Source: Rhizobium sp. CF122
GTDB lineage: Bacteria; Pseudomonadota; Alphaproteobacteria; Rhizobiales; Rhizobiaceae
Length of the DNA: 64,000 nt
Assembly (NCBI RefSeq): GCF_000282035.1
Contig: NZ_AKKA01000085.1
Location: forward strand, 1 to 64,000
Direction: 5' to 3'
Of the stretch, positions 8,535 through 17,258 are shown in pieces (within the stretch, counting starts at the first letter, position 1; each line of letters begins with the position of its first letter). Made by a program: the position numbers and the translations under genes. A model generated the notes under the pieces. It was not told where the DNA came from, did not search any database, and worked only from the letters and a program-made list of their open reading frames with translations.

Positions 8535-9110
8535 ATGGTAGAAGTTGTGCTATTTCACCACGCGCTTGGATTGACGCAGGGCGTCATCGCTTTTGCTGCA
8601 GACCTGCGAGCCGGTGGACACGTCGTTCATACGCCCGACCTATTTGCCGGCCGGACGTTCGACACCTTGGAGCAGGGTGTGCAGCATGCTCAGGAGATCG
8701 GCTTCGGCGAGATTATCCAACGCGGAGCCCGCGCCGTGGATGGGCTTGCGAGTGAGCTCGTCTATGTCGGTCTCTCCCTCGGTGTTCTCCCGGCGCAGTA
8801 TCTGGCTCAGACGCGTCCCGGCGCGCGGGGCGCGATCTTCCTTCACGCCTGCTTGCCGCGTTCGGAATTCGGTTCGGCTTGGCCGAAAGCCCTGCCCGCG
8901 CAGATCCATGCAATGGACGCCGACCCGTTCTTCGTGGGAGACGGTGATATCGAGGCGGTGAAGGCGCTGGCCGGCGAGTCGGCTGACGTCAGGCTTTTCC
9001 TCTATCCGGGCGACGAGCACCTTTTTTCCGACCGGTTGCTCGCGGCCTATGATCCAGCCGCGGCAGCTGTTCTTCAACGGCGATTGCTCGACTTTCTCGC
9101 GGATCGATAA
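8535..9110 (+). CDS. Dienelactone hydrolase family protein
   Basis: 191 residues starting MVEVVLFHHALG, chosen because GGGAGGT lies at 8524-8530 and the longer frame has no ribosome site. Alpha/beta-hydrolase features: FHHALGLTQGVIAFAADLRAGG, HTPDLFAGRTF (typical of DLH proteins), a core ELVYVGLSLGVLPAQ segment holding the nucleophile position, then an Asp at ADVRLFLYPGDEH with the His immediately after. In this family the nucleophile is usually Cys or Ser in GxC/SxG; here it reads GLSLG, so Ser. The physiological substrate is unknown. Confidence 0.82.
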   Translation: MVEVVLFHHALGLTQGVIAFAADLRAGGHVVHTPDLFAGRTFDTLEQGVQHAQEIGFGEIIQRGARAVDGLASELVYVGLSLGVLPAQYLAQTRPGARGAIFLHACLPRSEFGSAWPKALPAQIHAMDADPFFVGDGDIEAVKALAGESADVRLFLYPGDEHLFSDRLLAAYDPAAAAVLQRRLLDFLADR

Positions 9111-9143
9111 CTGTTCGCCCGAGTCGCGGGGGCGGGCAAATTG

Positions 9144-9596
9144 CTAGTTCAAATAGACGATCGAGGCATTGAGCAGCGCCTCGAAGCTCACCCAGACGGC
9201 ATAGGGAATGAAGAGCAGCGCCGAAATTCGGTCCGATTTCCAGCGGTTGACGACAAAGGCAAGGATCAGCGCCAGTAGCAAAACGATCACGACCAACGCA
9301 GCCGATGGCATCCGCAGGCCGAAGAAGGATGGCGACCAGAGAAAATTCAGCACCATTTGCCAGGCCCAGAGGAGCATGCCGATGGAGAGGTGTCCTCGCA
9401 GCCACGTCCGCGCCCCGGCAATGCCGACCAGCGCGTAGAGAACGAACCAGACGGGCCCGAAAATCCAATCAGGTGGATTGAGCGCCGGCTTGACGAGAGA
9501 TTGATACCATTCCCCGGGCGGATTGCTGACGCCGATAACCACGCCTCCACCCAGCGCGATTGCGACGAAGACGACGTAGGTCAGGGTCCTGCTCAT
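9144..9596 (-). CDS. tspO: TspO/MBR family tryptophan-rich sensory protein
   Basis: 150 residues with five predicted membrane helices and the aromatic-rich family pattern: NPPGEWYQSLVKPALNPPDWIFGPVWFVLYALVG near the start, WQMVLNFLWSPSFFG in the third helix region, and PYAVWVSFEALLNASI at the end. Bacterial TspO proteins bind porphyrins and, in alphaproteobacteria, affect tetrapyrrole-dependent regulation. It lies 62 bases downstream of the iron module on the same strand and could be cotranscribed with it, which would fit a haem-related role (inference). Confidence 0.9.
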   Translation of the reverse strand: MSRTLTYVVFVAIALGGGVVIGVSNPPGEWYQSLVKPALNPPDWIFGPVWFVLYALVGIAGARTWLRGHLSIGMLLWAWQMVLNFLWSPSFFGLRMPSAALVVIVLLLALILAFVVNRWKSDRISALLFIPYAVWVSFEALLNASIVYLN

Positions 9597-9658
9597 TCGC
9601 CTGACATAGGGCGGCTCATATCCGTGAACCAGATCGCTAGCGATCTTTTGCGCACAAT

Positions 9659-10747
9659 TCAGATGGTCGCAATGCGTACGATATGCTGGTCCCAGGCGAC
9701 GTCGCTCTGCGTTGATAGAAACCCGCCTTCATAGGACGACACGGCAAAACCGCTCCTGGCAGCGGCAATGCCTGCCGCGTCCGGCACGAACTCCTCATGG
9801 AGCACCCGACCGCTCTTCGCATCGATCGTCACGGAAGCACCGCCCTTGGGGGAGGTGACGCCGACCAGCCCTTCCATCCGATTGATTGCGATGGCGCCGA
9901 CGTAGTTTGCGAGCCGGCGTGTGGTCTCTTCCGGAAGATCGACAAAGCGCAGATCCTCGCCTTTCGCAAACGAGCCGACGAGGGGCGGCAGGTCGTTGCG
10001 ATGGCCCTCGTATTGGCAGGCAAACCAGACGCGGCCGCTGTCGTCGACATCGACGTGCCGTGTAGAGAGTTGCGCCCACTGCGATGGCAAGGAGCGTTTT
10101 TCGATCAGCGTTCCCGTTGCCGCGTCTATCAGCGTCAGCGACGGTTGCATGCTGGATAGGTTGAGCTTCGTGCGGCCGAAGTCCGGATGCGTTTCGATCC
10201 CGCCATTGGCCACGATCAGCATGCGCCCGTCGTCAGACACGGTCATGTCATGCGGACCGACGCCGTAGGTCTCGAACTCGCCGACACGCTCAAAACGGCT
10301 CGTCGCGTCGTAAAGGCCGATCACGCCACGGTTGGTGTCGAAGGCGTTTTCGCTGGCATAGAGAAGCCGGCCATCCGGTGAAAAGGCGCCATGGCCATAG
10401 AAGTGGCGACCCTCGGCAGTCGTGATGATGATCGGCTCTTTCTTGCTGCGAGAATCGAAGATCATCGCATAGGTGCCGGGGCGGCGGGCAAACGCGACAG
10501 TCTTTCCCGTCATTTGGCTGAAGGCCATGCCATGCGCTCGTGCCGGAAGCGCGACTTGATCGATGATTTCACCGCGCTCCGAAACGGTGGCAACGGCGTA
10601 GGATCCGTTTGCCGTTCGCATACCAGATGCATAGACAGCATCCGCGCGCTCCAGCGCCATGAGCGCACGCGGCTGGAGCGCGGCCAGCAATGTCAGTCCG
10701 GCGGCTTTGACGAAACTGCGCCGGTCGATCGCCAAGCTATTCCACAT
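9659..10747 (-). CDS. DUF1513 domain-containing exported protein
   Basis: 362 residues from ATG 10747 (TTG at 10756 overlaps the preceding stop codon and is the alternative). The N terminus MWNSLAIDRRSFVKAAG carries a twin-arginine motif (RRSFVKA), predicting Tat export to the periplasm. The remainder has repeated beta-propeller-like blades (GHGAFSPDGRLLYASEN, GPHDMTVSDDGRMLIVANGG), as in the DUF1513 family. Genes of this family sit beside imelysin and di-haem oxidoreductase genes in many proteobacteria and are thought to help iron uptake, but no reaction is established. Last gene of the four-gene iron module. Confidence 0.82.
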   Translation of the reverse strand: MWNSLAIDRRSFVKAAGLTLLAALQPRALMALERADAVYASGMRTANGSYAVATVSERGEIIDQVALPARAHGMAFSQMTGKTVAFARRPGTYAMIFDSRSKKEPIIITTAEGRHFYGHGAFSPDGRLLYASENAFDTNRGVIGLYDATSRFERVGEFETYGVGPHDMTVSDDGRMLIVANGGIETHPDFGRTKLNLSSMQPSLTLIDAATGTLIEKRSLPSQWAQLSTRHVDVDDSGRVWFACQYEGHRNDLPPLVGSFAKGEDLRFVDLPEETTRRLANYVGAIAINRMEGLVGVTSPKGGASVTIDAKSGRVLHEEFVPDAAGIAAARSGFAVSSYEGGFLSTQSDVAWDQHIVRIATI

Positions 10748-10752
10748 GGCCC

Positions 10753-11847
10753 TCAATCGCCGTCCGAGAAGGAGAAGCCGGCTGACAGGCCGATCGCTAC
10801 GCCGTAATCATCGCTGATTTTGGTGATCAGTTCGCGCGTACTGACGAGAAGGGCATCGAGCTTTGCTTTCTCCTCGGCGCTTGTCGCAACTTCGATATCC
10901 GGGTTGAGCTTCGGCACGGTCTCCAGCAGCGACTTGAAGCTGGCATCGATCGCATCGGCGATGGGCTTCTTGTCCGCAGGCAGAAGTTCGGCCATGCCGG
11001 CCTTTTGCCAGAGCGTGCGCAATCCTTCGAGGTTGGCCGTCATCGACTTCCACGTGTTGTGGGAGCGCCAGTAGATCGCCATGCGCGGACGTGGTGTGGT
11101 GTCCTTGCCCTTGTAGAACTGCTCGAGCCGTTGGTCGCGGACGGTCTCCGCGCCATGAACGAGAATCCCGAGCAGCGCGGTCACCGCTTCCTTGTTGTCC
11201 ATGAAGTCTGCGCTTTGCGGGCCCGGATGCTTCCAGCTCGCCTGCACGCCATCAGGCTTTTCCCAGGCCGCGACGACTTCGCCGGCCTCGCGCTGGACGT
11301 TGCCGGCAATTGCAGCGCCGTAGAGGCATCGGAAGCTGTTCTTCTGCTTGGTCAGGTCTTCGGAGCCGGTGCCGTAGAGCACGTACTCAAGCGCCGTCAG
11401 TCCCTGCAGCGCCACGCTCTTGCCCGCGATTGCGTCGACTGTCGCATCTTTGGGGTCGGCCTTGGCGATCAGAGCCTGAACCTGTTTCAGGCCGACGCCC
11501 TTGCGATCGGGATAAAACAGGATGTGCTCGAAGAGATTGTCCTGGATAACCGGCCCGGTCTGGACAATCTCTATGACCGACCAATAACGGATCGTGTCGT
11601 CGAAGGCCGATTTCGCCTTGTCGAGTGTCTGCTGGGTCGCGTCATCGCAGAGGTCCTTCATTGCCGTTGTCAGGCGCGCTGCCGATTGCTGGGCATTGCG
11701 GTAGCCAGGGCGGATCACGTCGTCGACTGCCCGCTGCATCACGGCCGATACCGCCTCCTCGTTCAGGCCGGCTTGCGGTGCAGTGGTCTGGGCGGCAGCG
11801 GAGGAAGCAAGGGCAAGGGAGAGAACAAGGGGTTGCCAAAGGCGCAT
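10753..11847 (-). CDS. Imelysin-family periplasmic protein (second copy)
   Basis: 364 residues with a Sec signal peptide (MRLWQPLVLSLALASSAAAQ). The ATG at 11847 overlaps the stop of the cytochrome gene (TGATG), indicating translational coupling. The imelysin fold is suggested by two helical repeats and LQGLTALEYVLYG. In classical imelysins this site is GxHxxE; here it is G-L-T-A-L-E, so the His is replaced by Thr while the Glu remains. Imelysins (IrpA, ICMP, EfeO relatives) are periplasmic proteins linked to iron uptake. Confidence 0.85.
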   Translation of the reverse strand: MRLWQPLVLSLALASSAAAQTTAPQAGLNEEAVSAVMQRAVDDVIRPGYRNAQQSAARLTTAMKDLCDDATQQTLDKAKSAFDDTIRYWSVIEIVQTGPVIQDNLFEHILFYPDRKGVGLKQVQALIAKADPKDATVDAIAGKSVALQGLTALEYVLYGTGSEDLTKQKNSFRCLYGAAIAGNVQREAGEVVAAWEKPDGVQASWKHPGPQSADFMDNKEAVTALLGILVHGAETVRDQRLEQFYKGKDTTPRPRMAIYWRSHNTWKSMTANLEGLRTLWQKAGMAELLPADKKPIADAIDASFKSLLETVPKLNPDIEVATSAEEKAKLDALLVSTRELITKISDDYGVAIGLSAGFSFSDGD

Positions 11848-13385
11848 CAAAGGGACTCCAGGAATGTAATCAGTGCCTGCCGGTCATCCTTCGGCAGGGA
11901 TGCGAAAGCGTCACGCGCCTTTTGCGCCTCGCCGCCATGCCAGAGAATCGCTTCGGTGAGATTTCTGGCGCGTCCGTCGTGGAGGAAAAAGCTGTGCCCG
12001 CTGACAGTCTGTGTCAGACCTATACCCCATAGTGGCGGCGTGCGCCATTCACGACCGTTGGCGCTTCCGACTTGTTGTCCGTCCGCGAGACCGTCGCCCA
12101 TGTCATGCAGCAGCAAGTCGGAATAAGGCCAGATCAGCTGGAAGGATTGGGCCTTGTCGGCGCTGTCGCGGCTCGTGACGAACTTCGGCACGTGGCAGGA
12201 GATGCAGCCGCTTTGGTAGAAGATCTTCTTGCCCCGCAGGGTTGCCGGAAAGCTCGCCTTTCGCCGCGCAGGGACGGCCAGGTTGGCGGAATAGAAGGTG
12301 ACGAGGTCGAGGATCGGGCCGGGGGCCTCCTCCTTGCCTAGGCGCTTCTGCACGCCTGTCGGCATCTTCTGGCACCCTGCTTCGGCTTTTGTGCAGTCGC
12401 CGTGTGGGTCGGGCCGGTCGGAGTTCGAAATGCCAATGTCGTTGGAAAAAGCATCGGCGCTCTGATCACGCACGCTTGCATTCTGGGCCTTCCAGCCGAA
12501 GCGACCGAGCGCGATCTTACCGGTGCGGTGATCACGCACGATCGCCGCCTTGCCATGGATGCCGTCGCCGTTCGCATCGTCCGGATCGGCGTGGGCTAGG
12601 ATGTCCGCCTCGGGAATGGCCTCGATCAGGCCGAGCCCGATCATTGCGGGCGCGACGCGCGGCGAGATCGTTGTCGCGGGGTCGAGTGGCCCGTAGCCAA
12701 GGTTGATCACCGCATAGGTCGGACGGCGCAGCGAGGCCGTTTCGCCGTCGCCAAGCGTCACAGGCTCCTCGGTGTAGCGGATCGCCATCTTCCCCTCGGA
12801 GGGAAGACCCGGAACTGCAAGATCCTGCAACTGGTGGCCATAGACAGGGTCGGGGAAGTTGACGTTCTCGGCGGTGGCGATTGCGCGTTGCTCCTCCGGC
12901 GTTATCGCCGGGCGCGATAGGCGCAGAAACATCGAGGTGGCGCTGACGCCGCCTTCCGGGGGCCTTCCGCGGCCGTCATTCAAATGGCAACTCATACAGG
13001 AGCGGGCGTTGAAGAGCGGCCCCAGGCCATCCGAGGCCTGCGTCGAGGAGGGGGCGGAAACCCAGAGCTTCTTGAAGAGGGCATTTCCAAGACGGAACGG
13101 CTGCTCTTTCTCAAAGGGGATCGTCGCGGAAATATGCGAAAAGGAATCCTCTGTGACCGGATCGATGGAGGTGGCGCCGCCGGCCTGCATCGCCTCGTAT
13201 TGCTCGACCTTGGAAAAATCGGTGGTCGGTCGCGTCACATCGGCGACGCGTTTCATATCTGCGTCGGAAAGATCGGTTCGCTTTGTCGGGAGATCGAAAT
13301 CGGACGCCAGGGCGACGGAAAATCCGGCAATCGCGGCGCAGAACACTGCGCTACTGAGAAGACGAGGGGCCGGTCTGGGAGGCAT
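11847..13385 (-). CDS. Di-haem oxidoreductase family protein (DUF1111, c-type cytochrome)
   Basis: About 512 residues from ATG 13385, which gives a clean signal peptide (MPPRPAPRLLSSAVFCAAIAG...ALA). A GTG at 13433 is possible but lies before a GC-rich hairpin (arms 13396-13403 and 13417-13424) that looks like an intercistronic structure. Two c-type haem sites are visible: NARSCMSCHLNDGRG near residue 120 and YQSGCISCHVPKF near 400. The protein should be periplasmic and do electron transfer. In this operon it may oxidise or reduce iron for the imelysins (inference from context only). Confidence 0.87.
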   Translation of the reverse strand: MPPRPAPRLLSSAVFCAAIAGFSVALASDFDLPTKRTDLSDADMKRVADVTRPTTDFSKVEQYEAMQAGGATSIDPVTEDSFSHISATIPFEKEQPFRLGNALFKKLWVSAPSSTQASDGLGPLFNARSCMSCHLNDGRGRPPEGGVSATSMFLRLSRPAITPEEQRAIATAENVNFPDPVYGHQLQDLAVPGLPSEGKMAIRYTEEPVTLGDGETASLRRPTYAVINLGYGPLDPATTISPRVAPAMIGLGLIEAIPEADILAHADPDDANGDGIHGKAAIVRDHRTGKIALGRFGWKAQNASVRDQSADAFSNDIGISNSDRPDPHGDCTKAEAGCQKMPTGVQKRLGKEEAPGPILDLVTFYSANLAVPARRKASFPATLRGKKIFYQSGCISCHVPKFVTSRDSADKAQSFQLIWPYSDLLLHDMGDGLADGQQVGSANGREWRTPPLWGIGLTQTVSGHSFFLHDGRARNLTEAILWHGGEAQKARDAFASLPKDDRQALITFLESL

Positions 13386-13433
13386 TTCGGGGGTTCGGGC
13401 CGCCCCGCCAGACGAAGCGGCCCGCCTTTTCAC

Positions 13434-14714
13434 TTATTGGAAGACCGCGTTAGGATTATCCAAGCTGTCGGAACCTTCAAGCTTCACCGTGCCGAGATCG
13501 AGTGCGGCAATAACGCGCTGCACGGACTTGGTCTGGTCGACGAGACCGTCGATGGCAGCCTGAACGACGGCGTTGCCCTTCTTGTTGCCTTCGCCGATCA
13601 TCTGGTCGTACTTCTCGACATTCTGACCGCGCTTCGCCATGACCTGCATCGCATCGAGCGTCTTCTTCAGCTTCGCCTGCATGTCCTTGTCGAGCTTGTT
13701 GTCCTTGGCTGCGACGAGATCATGCAGCGACGGACCCTTTATCTTCGTGCCGTCGACGCGGGTGTAATCGCCGGTGTAAGCGGCGGCGATGCCGATCGCG
13801 TCGTTGAGGTGCGAGTTGTAGGTGTTGTCGGAGAAGCAATCGTGCTCTTCTTCCGGATCGTGCAGCAGCAGGCCGAGCTTCATGCGCTCGCCGGCCAGCT
13901 CGCCATAGGAGAGCGAACCCATGCCGGTCAGGATGGCAACGAGGCCGGCCTTCGGGTCTGCTTCGACATGCTTGGTGGCTTCGCCATCCGGAGCCCAGTT
14001 GTTGGTCATTTCCTGAAGGTCGGAAACGAGCAGCGTGGAGGCGGACTTCAGATACTCTGCGCGGCGATCGCAATTGCCGTGTGTGCAATTCTTGAGGTCA
14101 TAATCGGTCGCAGGGCGGTTGCCAGCACCTGGACCCGTGCCGTTGAGGTCCTGGCCCCAGAGCAGGAATTCGATCGCGTGGTAGCCCGTTGCGACATTGG
14201 CTTCGACGCCGCCGGCTTCTGCCAGCGTGCCAGACAGGAACTCAGGCGTCAGCTTGGACGCGTCAACGTCCTTGCCGTCGATCTTGATCGTCTTGTTGGC
14301 AATGACGTTGGCCACATAGAGCGAGTTCTCGTCGCTCTCGGTGCCGTAGGACGGGTCGACATAATCGATCAAGCCTTCGTCCAGCGGCCAGGCGTTGACC
14401 TTGCCTTCCCAGTCGTCGACGATCGGGTTGCCGAAGCGGTAGACTTCCGTCTGCTGGTAAGGGACGCGAGCCTTGATCCAGGCGGCGCGGGCAGTCTTCA
14501 ACGTTTCATCGGTCGGGTTCTTGAGCAGGGCGTCGATTGCCGCGTCGAGAGCTTTCGCCGTGGTCAGCGAGTCTTCGTACTTGGCATGCGCAACTTCGGC
14601 GTAATGCTTGACGACTGCAGCAGCATCCGGTGCCGCGTAGGCGGGAATGGCGAGCAGAGCGGTTGGGGCCACCGCCAGCGCCACAGCTGCGCAAAAATTC
14701 TTGTTGAGTTTCAT
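13434..14714 (-). CDS. Imelysin-family iron-uptake protein (IrpA/ICMP type), first gene of the iron module
   Basis: 426 residues starting MKLNKNFCAAVALAVAP at ATG 14714, backed by AGGAGAGG just upstream; a longer frame from 14792 lacks this. Signal peptide to about residue 26 (PAYA/APDAA). The imelysin metal-site signature is complete: ATGYHAIEFLLWGQD gives GxHxxE. The domain is followed by NYDLKNCTHGNCDRR-type loops as in IrpA-like proteins. First of four genes (imelysin, di-haem cytochrome, imelysin, DUF1513), with an ICE-like box about 85-100 bases upstream of the start, so likely induced by iron status through Irr. Confidence 0.88.
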   Translation of the reverse strand: MKLNKNFCAAVALAVAPTALLAIPAYAAPDAAAVVKHYAEVAHAKYEDSLTTAKALDAAIDALLKNPTDETLKTARAAWIKARVPYQQTEVYRFGNPIVDDWEGKVNAWPLDEGLIDYVDPSYGTESDENSLYVANVIANKTIKIDGKDVDASKLTPEFLSGTLAEAGGVEANVATGYHAIEFLLWGQDLNGTGPGAGNRPATDYDLKNCTHGNCDRRAEYLKSASTLLVSDLQEMTNNWAPDGEATKHVEADPKAGLVAILTGMGSLSYGELAGERMKLGLLLHDPEEEHDCFSDNTYNSHLNDAIGIAAAYTGDYTRVDGTKIKGPSLHDLVAAKDNKLDKDMQAKLKKTLDAMQVMAKRGQNVEKYDQMIGEGNKKGNAVVQAAIDGLVDQTKSVQRVIAALDLGTVKLEGSDSLDNPNAVFQ

Positions 14715-14797
14715 GATCCTCTCCTGTGCGGACGTTCCGTCTGAGGTCCGACGAAAAATCTCTTCGCCCAAAAGCAAACTGGTGTCAAACACTCTAG

Positions 14798-14814
14798 TTT
14801 GGAATGATTTTAAG
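14798..14814 (-). promoter_or_regulatory. ICE-like box (putative Irr binding site)
   Basis: The 17 bases TTTGGAATGATTTTAAG fit the rhizobial iron-control-element pattern, a palindrome of the form TTTRGAA-N3-TTCYAAA, with three departures in the right half or ends. It lies in the 139-base gap between the rsmB-type gene and the imelysin module, 84 bases upstream of the imelysin ATG, and the downstream genes are iron related. The consensus is quoted from memory of published rhizobial Irr work; binding is inferred. Confidence 0.5.
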
Positions 14815-14853
14815 TATATTCGCCGCCGTTGCTGGGGGGCGCCGAGTGAATGC

Positions 14854-16143
14854 TCAGCCTTTCCTCTGCATGCGGCAGAAGAAGAAACCGTCCGTATCGG
14901 TGGAGGCGGGCGTCAGGGTGATGGTCCTGCCGTCGGGCGAGCGGGGACGTGGACTGTCCTTTCCGAATAGTCCATCCCAGGCAGGCAGGGCACTGACGAT
15001 TTCGTAGTCGCCGTTCTCGGTGGTGAATCGCCGGACCTGTTCCTCGTTTTCCTGCGGCAGCACCGAGCAGGTCACATAGATCAGCTCGCCGCCCGGGCGG
15101 ACAAAGGCGCTGGCCTGCTTGAGTGCATCTTGCTGCTGGGCCGTGCGCTCATCGAGGTTCTTGGCGGTCAGCCGCCATTTGGTGTCAGGCCGCCGCCGCC
15201 ATGTGCCGGTTCCCGTGCATGGCGCATCGACGAGCACCTTGTCGCAGCGATCGCTGAGGCTCTTCAAGGCCTTGGCGTCATCATGCACTTGGACATTGCG
15301 GGTTCCAGCACGCTTCAACCGCTCGATGATCGGAGCGAGCCGCTTGCGATCCGCATCGTAGGCGTGGACCTGGCCCTTGTTGTGCATGGCCGCCGACATG
15401 GCGAGCGTCTTGCCGCCGCCGCCCGCGCAGTAATCGAGAACCTGTTCGCCGTCTTTGGGAAGCACGAGATCGGCAACGATCTGCGATCCCTCGTCCTGTA
15501 CTTCGAACCAGCCTTTCTGGAACGAAAGCTCGGCTGTCACGTTTGGAAGCCGTGAGGCTCCTTCGCCGGCGGGAATCCGGATACCGTACCGCGCGATCGC
15601 GGCCCTTTGTGCGCCGGCTCTTTCGAGCGCCTTGACCGTCTTGTCGCGGGTGGCTTTCAGGATGTTGGCACGCAAATCGAGCGTGGGACGCCCGGCAAGG
15701 GCCTGCGCTTCGGCGAGCCACCGATCGCCGAAGGCACGTTCCAAGGAGGACTGCACCCATTCGGGAATATCGCCCTGAACATGAGCCGGGGCGTCGGCCA
15801 GCCGGCGGCTGTTGAAGGCGGAGAGCTGCGCTTCGGAAAGCGGGCTTGGCGCGAACTTATCGTCCGTGAGTTCCGCGGCAAGGCTTTCCGGCGTGAAGCC
15901 CCACTGCCGGAACATGACGGCATGGGCGATGGCGGATGCGCTATCGTCGTCCATCAGCCACGCGTGGGAGAGGCGCATACGAAGCGCATCATAGACAATA
16001 TTGCCGATCGCCGCGCGATCGCCGGATCCGGCGAAGCGATGAGCGAGGCCCCAGTCCTTCAATGCATCGGCTACAGGCCGTCTGCGGGCATCGATATCTG
16101 CAAGAACCGAAATCGCCCCTTCGAGCCGTCCGCCCAAACGCAT
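14854..16143 (-). CDS. RsmB/NOP-family 16S rRNA m5C methyltransferase
   Basis: 429 residues. An N-terminal NusB-like RNA-binding part is followed by the class I SAM methyltransferase core. Motifs in order: VLDYCAGGGGKTLAMSA (SAM binding), HAYDADRKRL, VLVDAPCTGTGTWRRRPD (motif IV with the nucleophilic PC) and LIYVTCSVLPQENEEQV (motif VI TCS catalytic Cys). Both cysteines are present, so the enzyme should be active. Target is likely a 16S rRNA cytosine, as for RsmB, but rhizobia carry more than one paralogue so I give no symbol. Confidence 0.9.
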   Translation of the reverse strand: MRLGGRLEGAISVLADIDARRRPVADALKDWGLAHRFAGSGDRAAIGNIVYDALRMRLSHAWLMDDDSASAIAHAVMFRQWGFTPESLAAELTDDKFAPSPLSEAQLSAFNSRRLADAPAHVQGDIPEWVQSSLERAFGDRWLAEAQALAGRPTLDLRANILKATRDKTVKALERAGAQRAAIARYGIRIPAGEGASRLPNVTAELSFQKGWFEVQDEGSQIVADLVLPKDGEQVLDYCAGGGGKTLAMSAAMHNKGQVHAYDADRKRLAPIIERLKRAGTRNVQVHDDAKALKSLSDRCDKVLVDAPCTGTGTWRRRPDTKWRLTAKNLDERTAQQQDALKQASAFVRPGGELIYVTCSVLPQENEEQVRRFTTENGDYEIVSALPAWDGLFGKDSPRPRSPDGRTITLTPASTDTDGFFFCRMQRKG

Positions 16144-16299
16144 TCACACAGCTCCTAGTCGCCTCGGGTCAAAATACCGGGCTTGTGAACAATCCGCAGG
16201 AAGCGCAACAGACGCAGCAGATTGTACACAAGTCTTCAATCGCGTCGTACTCGCGATTGGCGGCAAGAGCAAGCGGACCCCTTCGGGCCGACAGATGCT

Positions 16300-16662
16300 T
16301 TAGCCTATGACCTCGTAGCAGACCTTCGCGGTGCCGCTGCTGACCATACCAATGTTCTGGGCGGCGGCGCGGGAGAGATCGAGGACGCGGCCACGAATGA
16401 ATGGGCCACGATCGTTGACGCGGACGACGACACTGCGTCCGTTTCTGCGGTTGGTAACTTTCAGCTTCGTACCAAATGCCAGTGAACGATGTGCTGCAGT
16501 ATTGATGGTCGGGTTCATACGTTCCCCGGAAGCGGTTTTGGAGCGAAGTGCGTACCATGAAGCGCCACCGCAACCATTTGCAGCAAATCCTTCAACGGGA
16601 AGGATGGTAGAACAGGCTGCAATAGTTGCTGCTGCGATAACAGAACGGCAAATTTTCTTCAA
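16300..16662 (-). CDS. RlpA-like double-psi beta-barrel protein, TTG start
   Basis: I place the start at TTG 16662, preceded by GAGGGA with an 8-base gap. This gives 120 residues with a signal peptide (MKKICRSVIAAATIAACS...GFAA), possibly a lipoprotein because IAAC fits a lipobox. The longer frame to 16890 runs into A+T-rich DNA that does not look coding. The mature part is one RlpA double-psi barrel: GGASWYALRSKTASGERMNP, AAHRSLAFGTKLKVTN, and VVRVNDRGPFIRGRVLDLS with the conserved His and Asp. RlpA proteins act on denuded peptidoglycan; small ones like this lack the SPOR domain. Confidence 0.82.
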   Translation of the reverse strand: MKKICRSVIAAATIAACSTILPVEGFAANGCGGASWYALRSKTASGERMNPTINTAAHRSLAFGTKLKVTNRRNGRSVVVRVNDRGPFIRGRVLDLSRAAAQNIGMVSSGTAKVCYEVIG

Positions 16663-17258
16663 AACGGATTGTCCCTCAACTGTTGAACTCGCGCCTTGTG
16701 GGCGGTGGGAGGGTTGAATCCGGCCAAGTGTGGCGAAAAAGTGCCCCCAATTATCACGGAATATTACAAAGTGTAATATTTGTGATGGCAAGATGCGCGA
16801 CATGGAGCCGCTAAAAATCAAGGAGATGGGAAAAAAGATAATGAAATCAAGTAAAATTAGAACGTTTTTTGCAAGACCAAATCCACGCAACCCACGATCA
16901 CAAAATTAACGAAAATAATTTTGCGTGAGCGCCATAATTAATGCCTCATTTGAGCAAATTCAGGGGCCGTTAACCATAAACCGGCGCTGGATTGTGCGCG
17001 CTGTGTCGGCGAAGTAGGAATTTTCTACCCTTTTGCTGAACTGCTGATGGCTGCCTTGGACAACCACAGGAAGTAAAATCTGCAGCCCGCTCCCGCAGCG
17101 TTGGTAACTCATGATATCAAGCTGGCAGGGGAGTTTGCCGAGGTATCGCACAAAAAGCACGACGGCGTTGTCGAAAGTGCGGCTGTGCGAACGTCTTAGC
17201 TTGCAAGCGCGCAAGCGGTGCGCGCCTCGTCAACTTGGGCAGGGAGGCTGCGGAAGTT
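16663..17258. other. 596-base intergenic region between the RlpA-like and MFS genes
   Basis: Holds the divergent promoters. The part 16740-16960 is distinctly A+T-rich against the G+C-rich background and carries the inverted repeat listed separately. A 27-codon frame on the plus strand starts at the ATG that abuts AAGGAG near 16828, but the spacing is wrong for a ribosome site and I do not call it a gene. Nothing else recognised. Confidence 0.5.
16753..16786. promoter_or_regulatory. Composite inverted repeat upstream of the RlpA-like gene
   Basis: Inner arms AATATTAC (16760-16767) and GTAATATT (16773-16780) are perfect with a 5-base loop. Outer arms ATCAC (16753-16757) and GTGAT (16782-16786) continue the symmetry across small bulges. 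It lies about 90-125 bases upstream of the TTG start, in A+T-rich DNA, so an operator or a hairpin in the leader are both possible. Confidence 0.45.

Noticed and set aside
12984-14744. 586-codon open frame on the plus strand opposite the imelysin and cytochrome genes
   Set aside because: It is a shadow frame caused by high G+C; both minus-strand genes have clear domains and signal peptides.
16828-16911. 27-codon frame on the plus strand in the A+T-rich gap (starts MGKKIMKSSK)
   Set aside because: AAGGAG touches the ATG directly, which is too close to act as ribosome site, and the composition matches the surrounding non-coding DNA.
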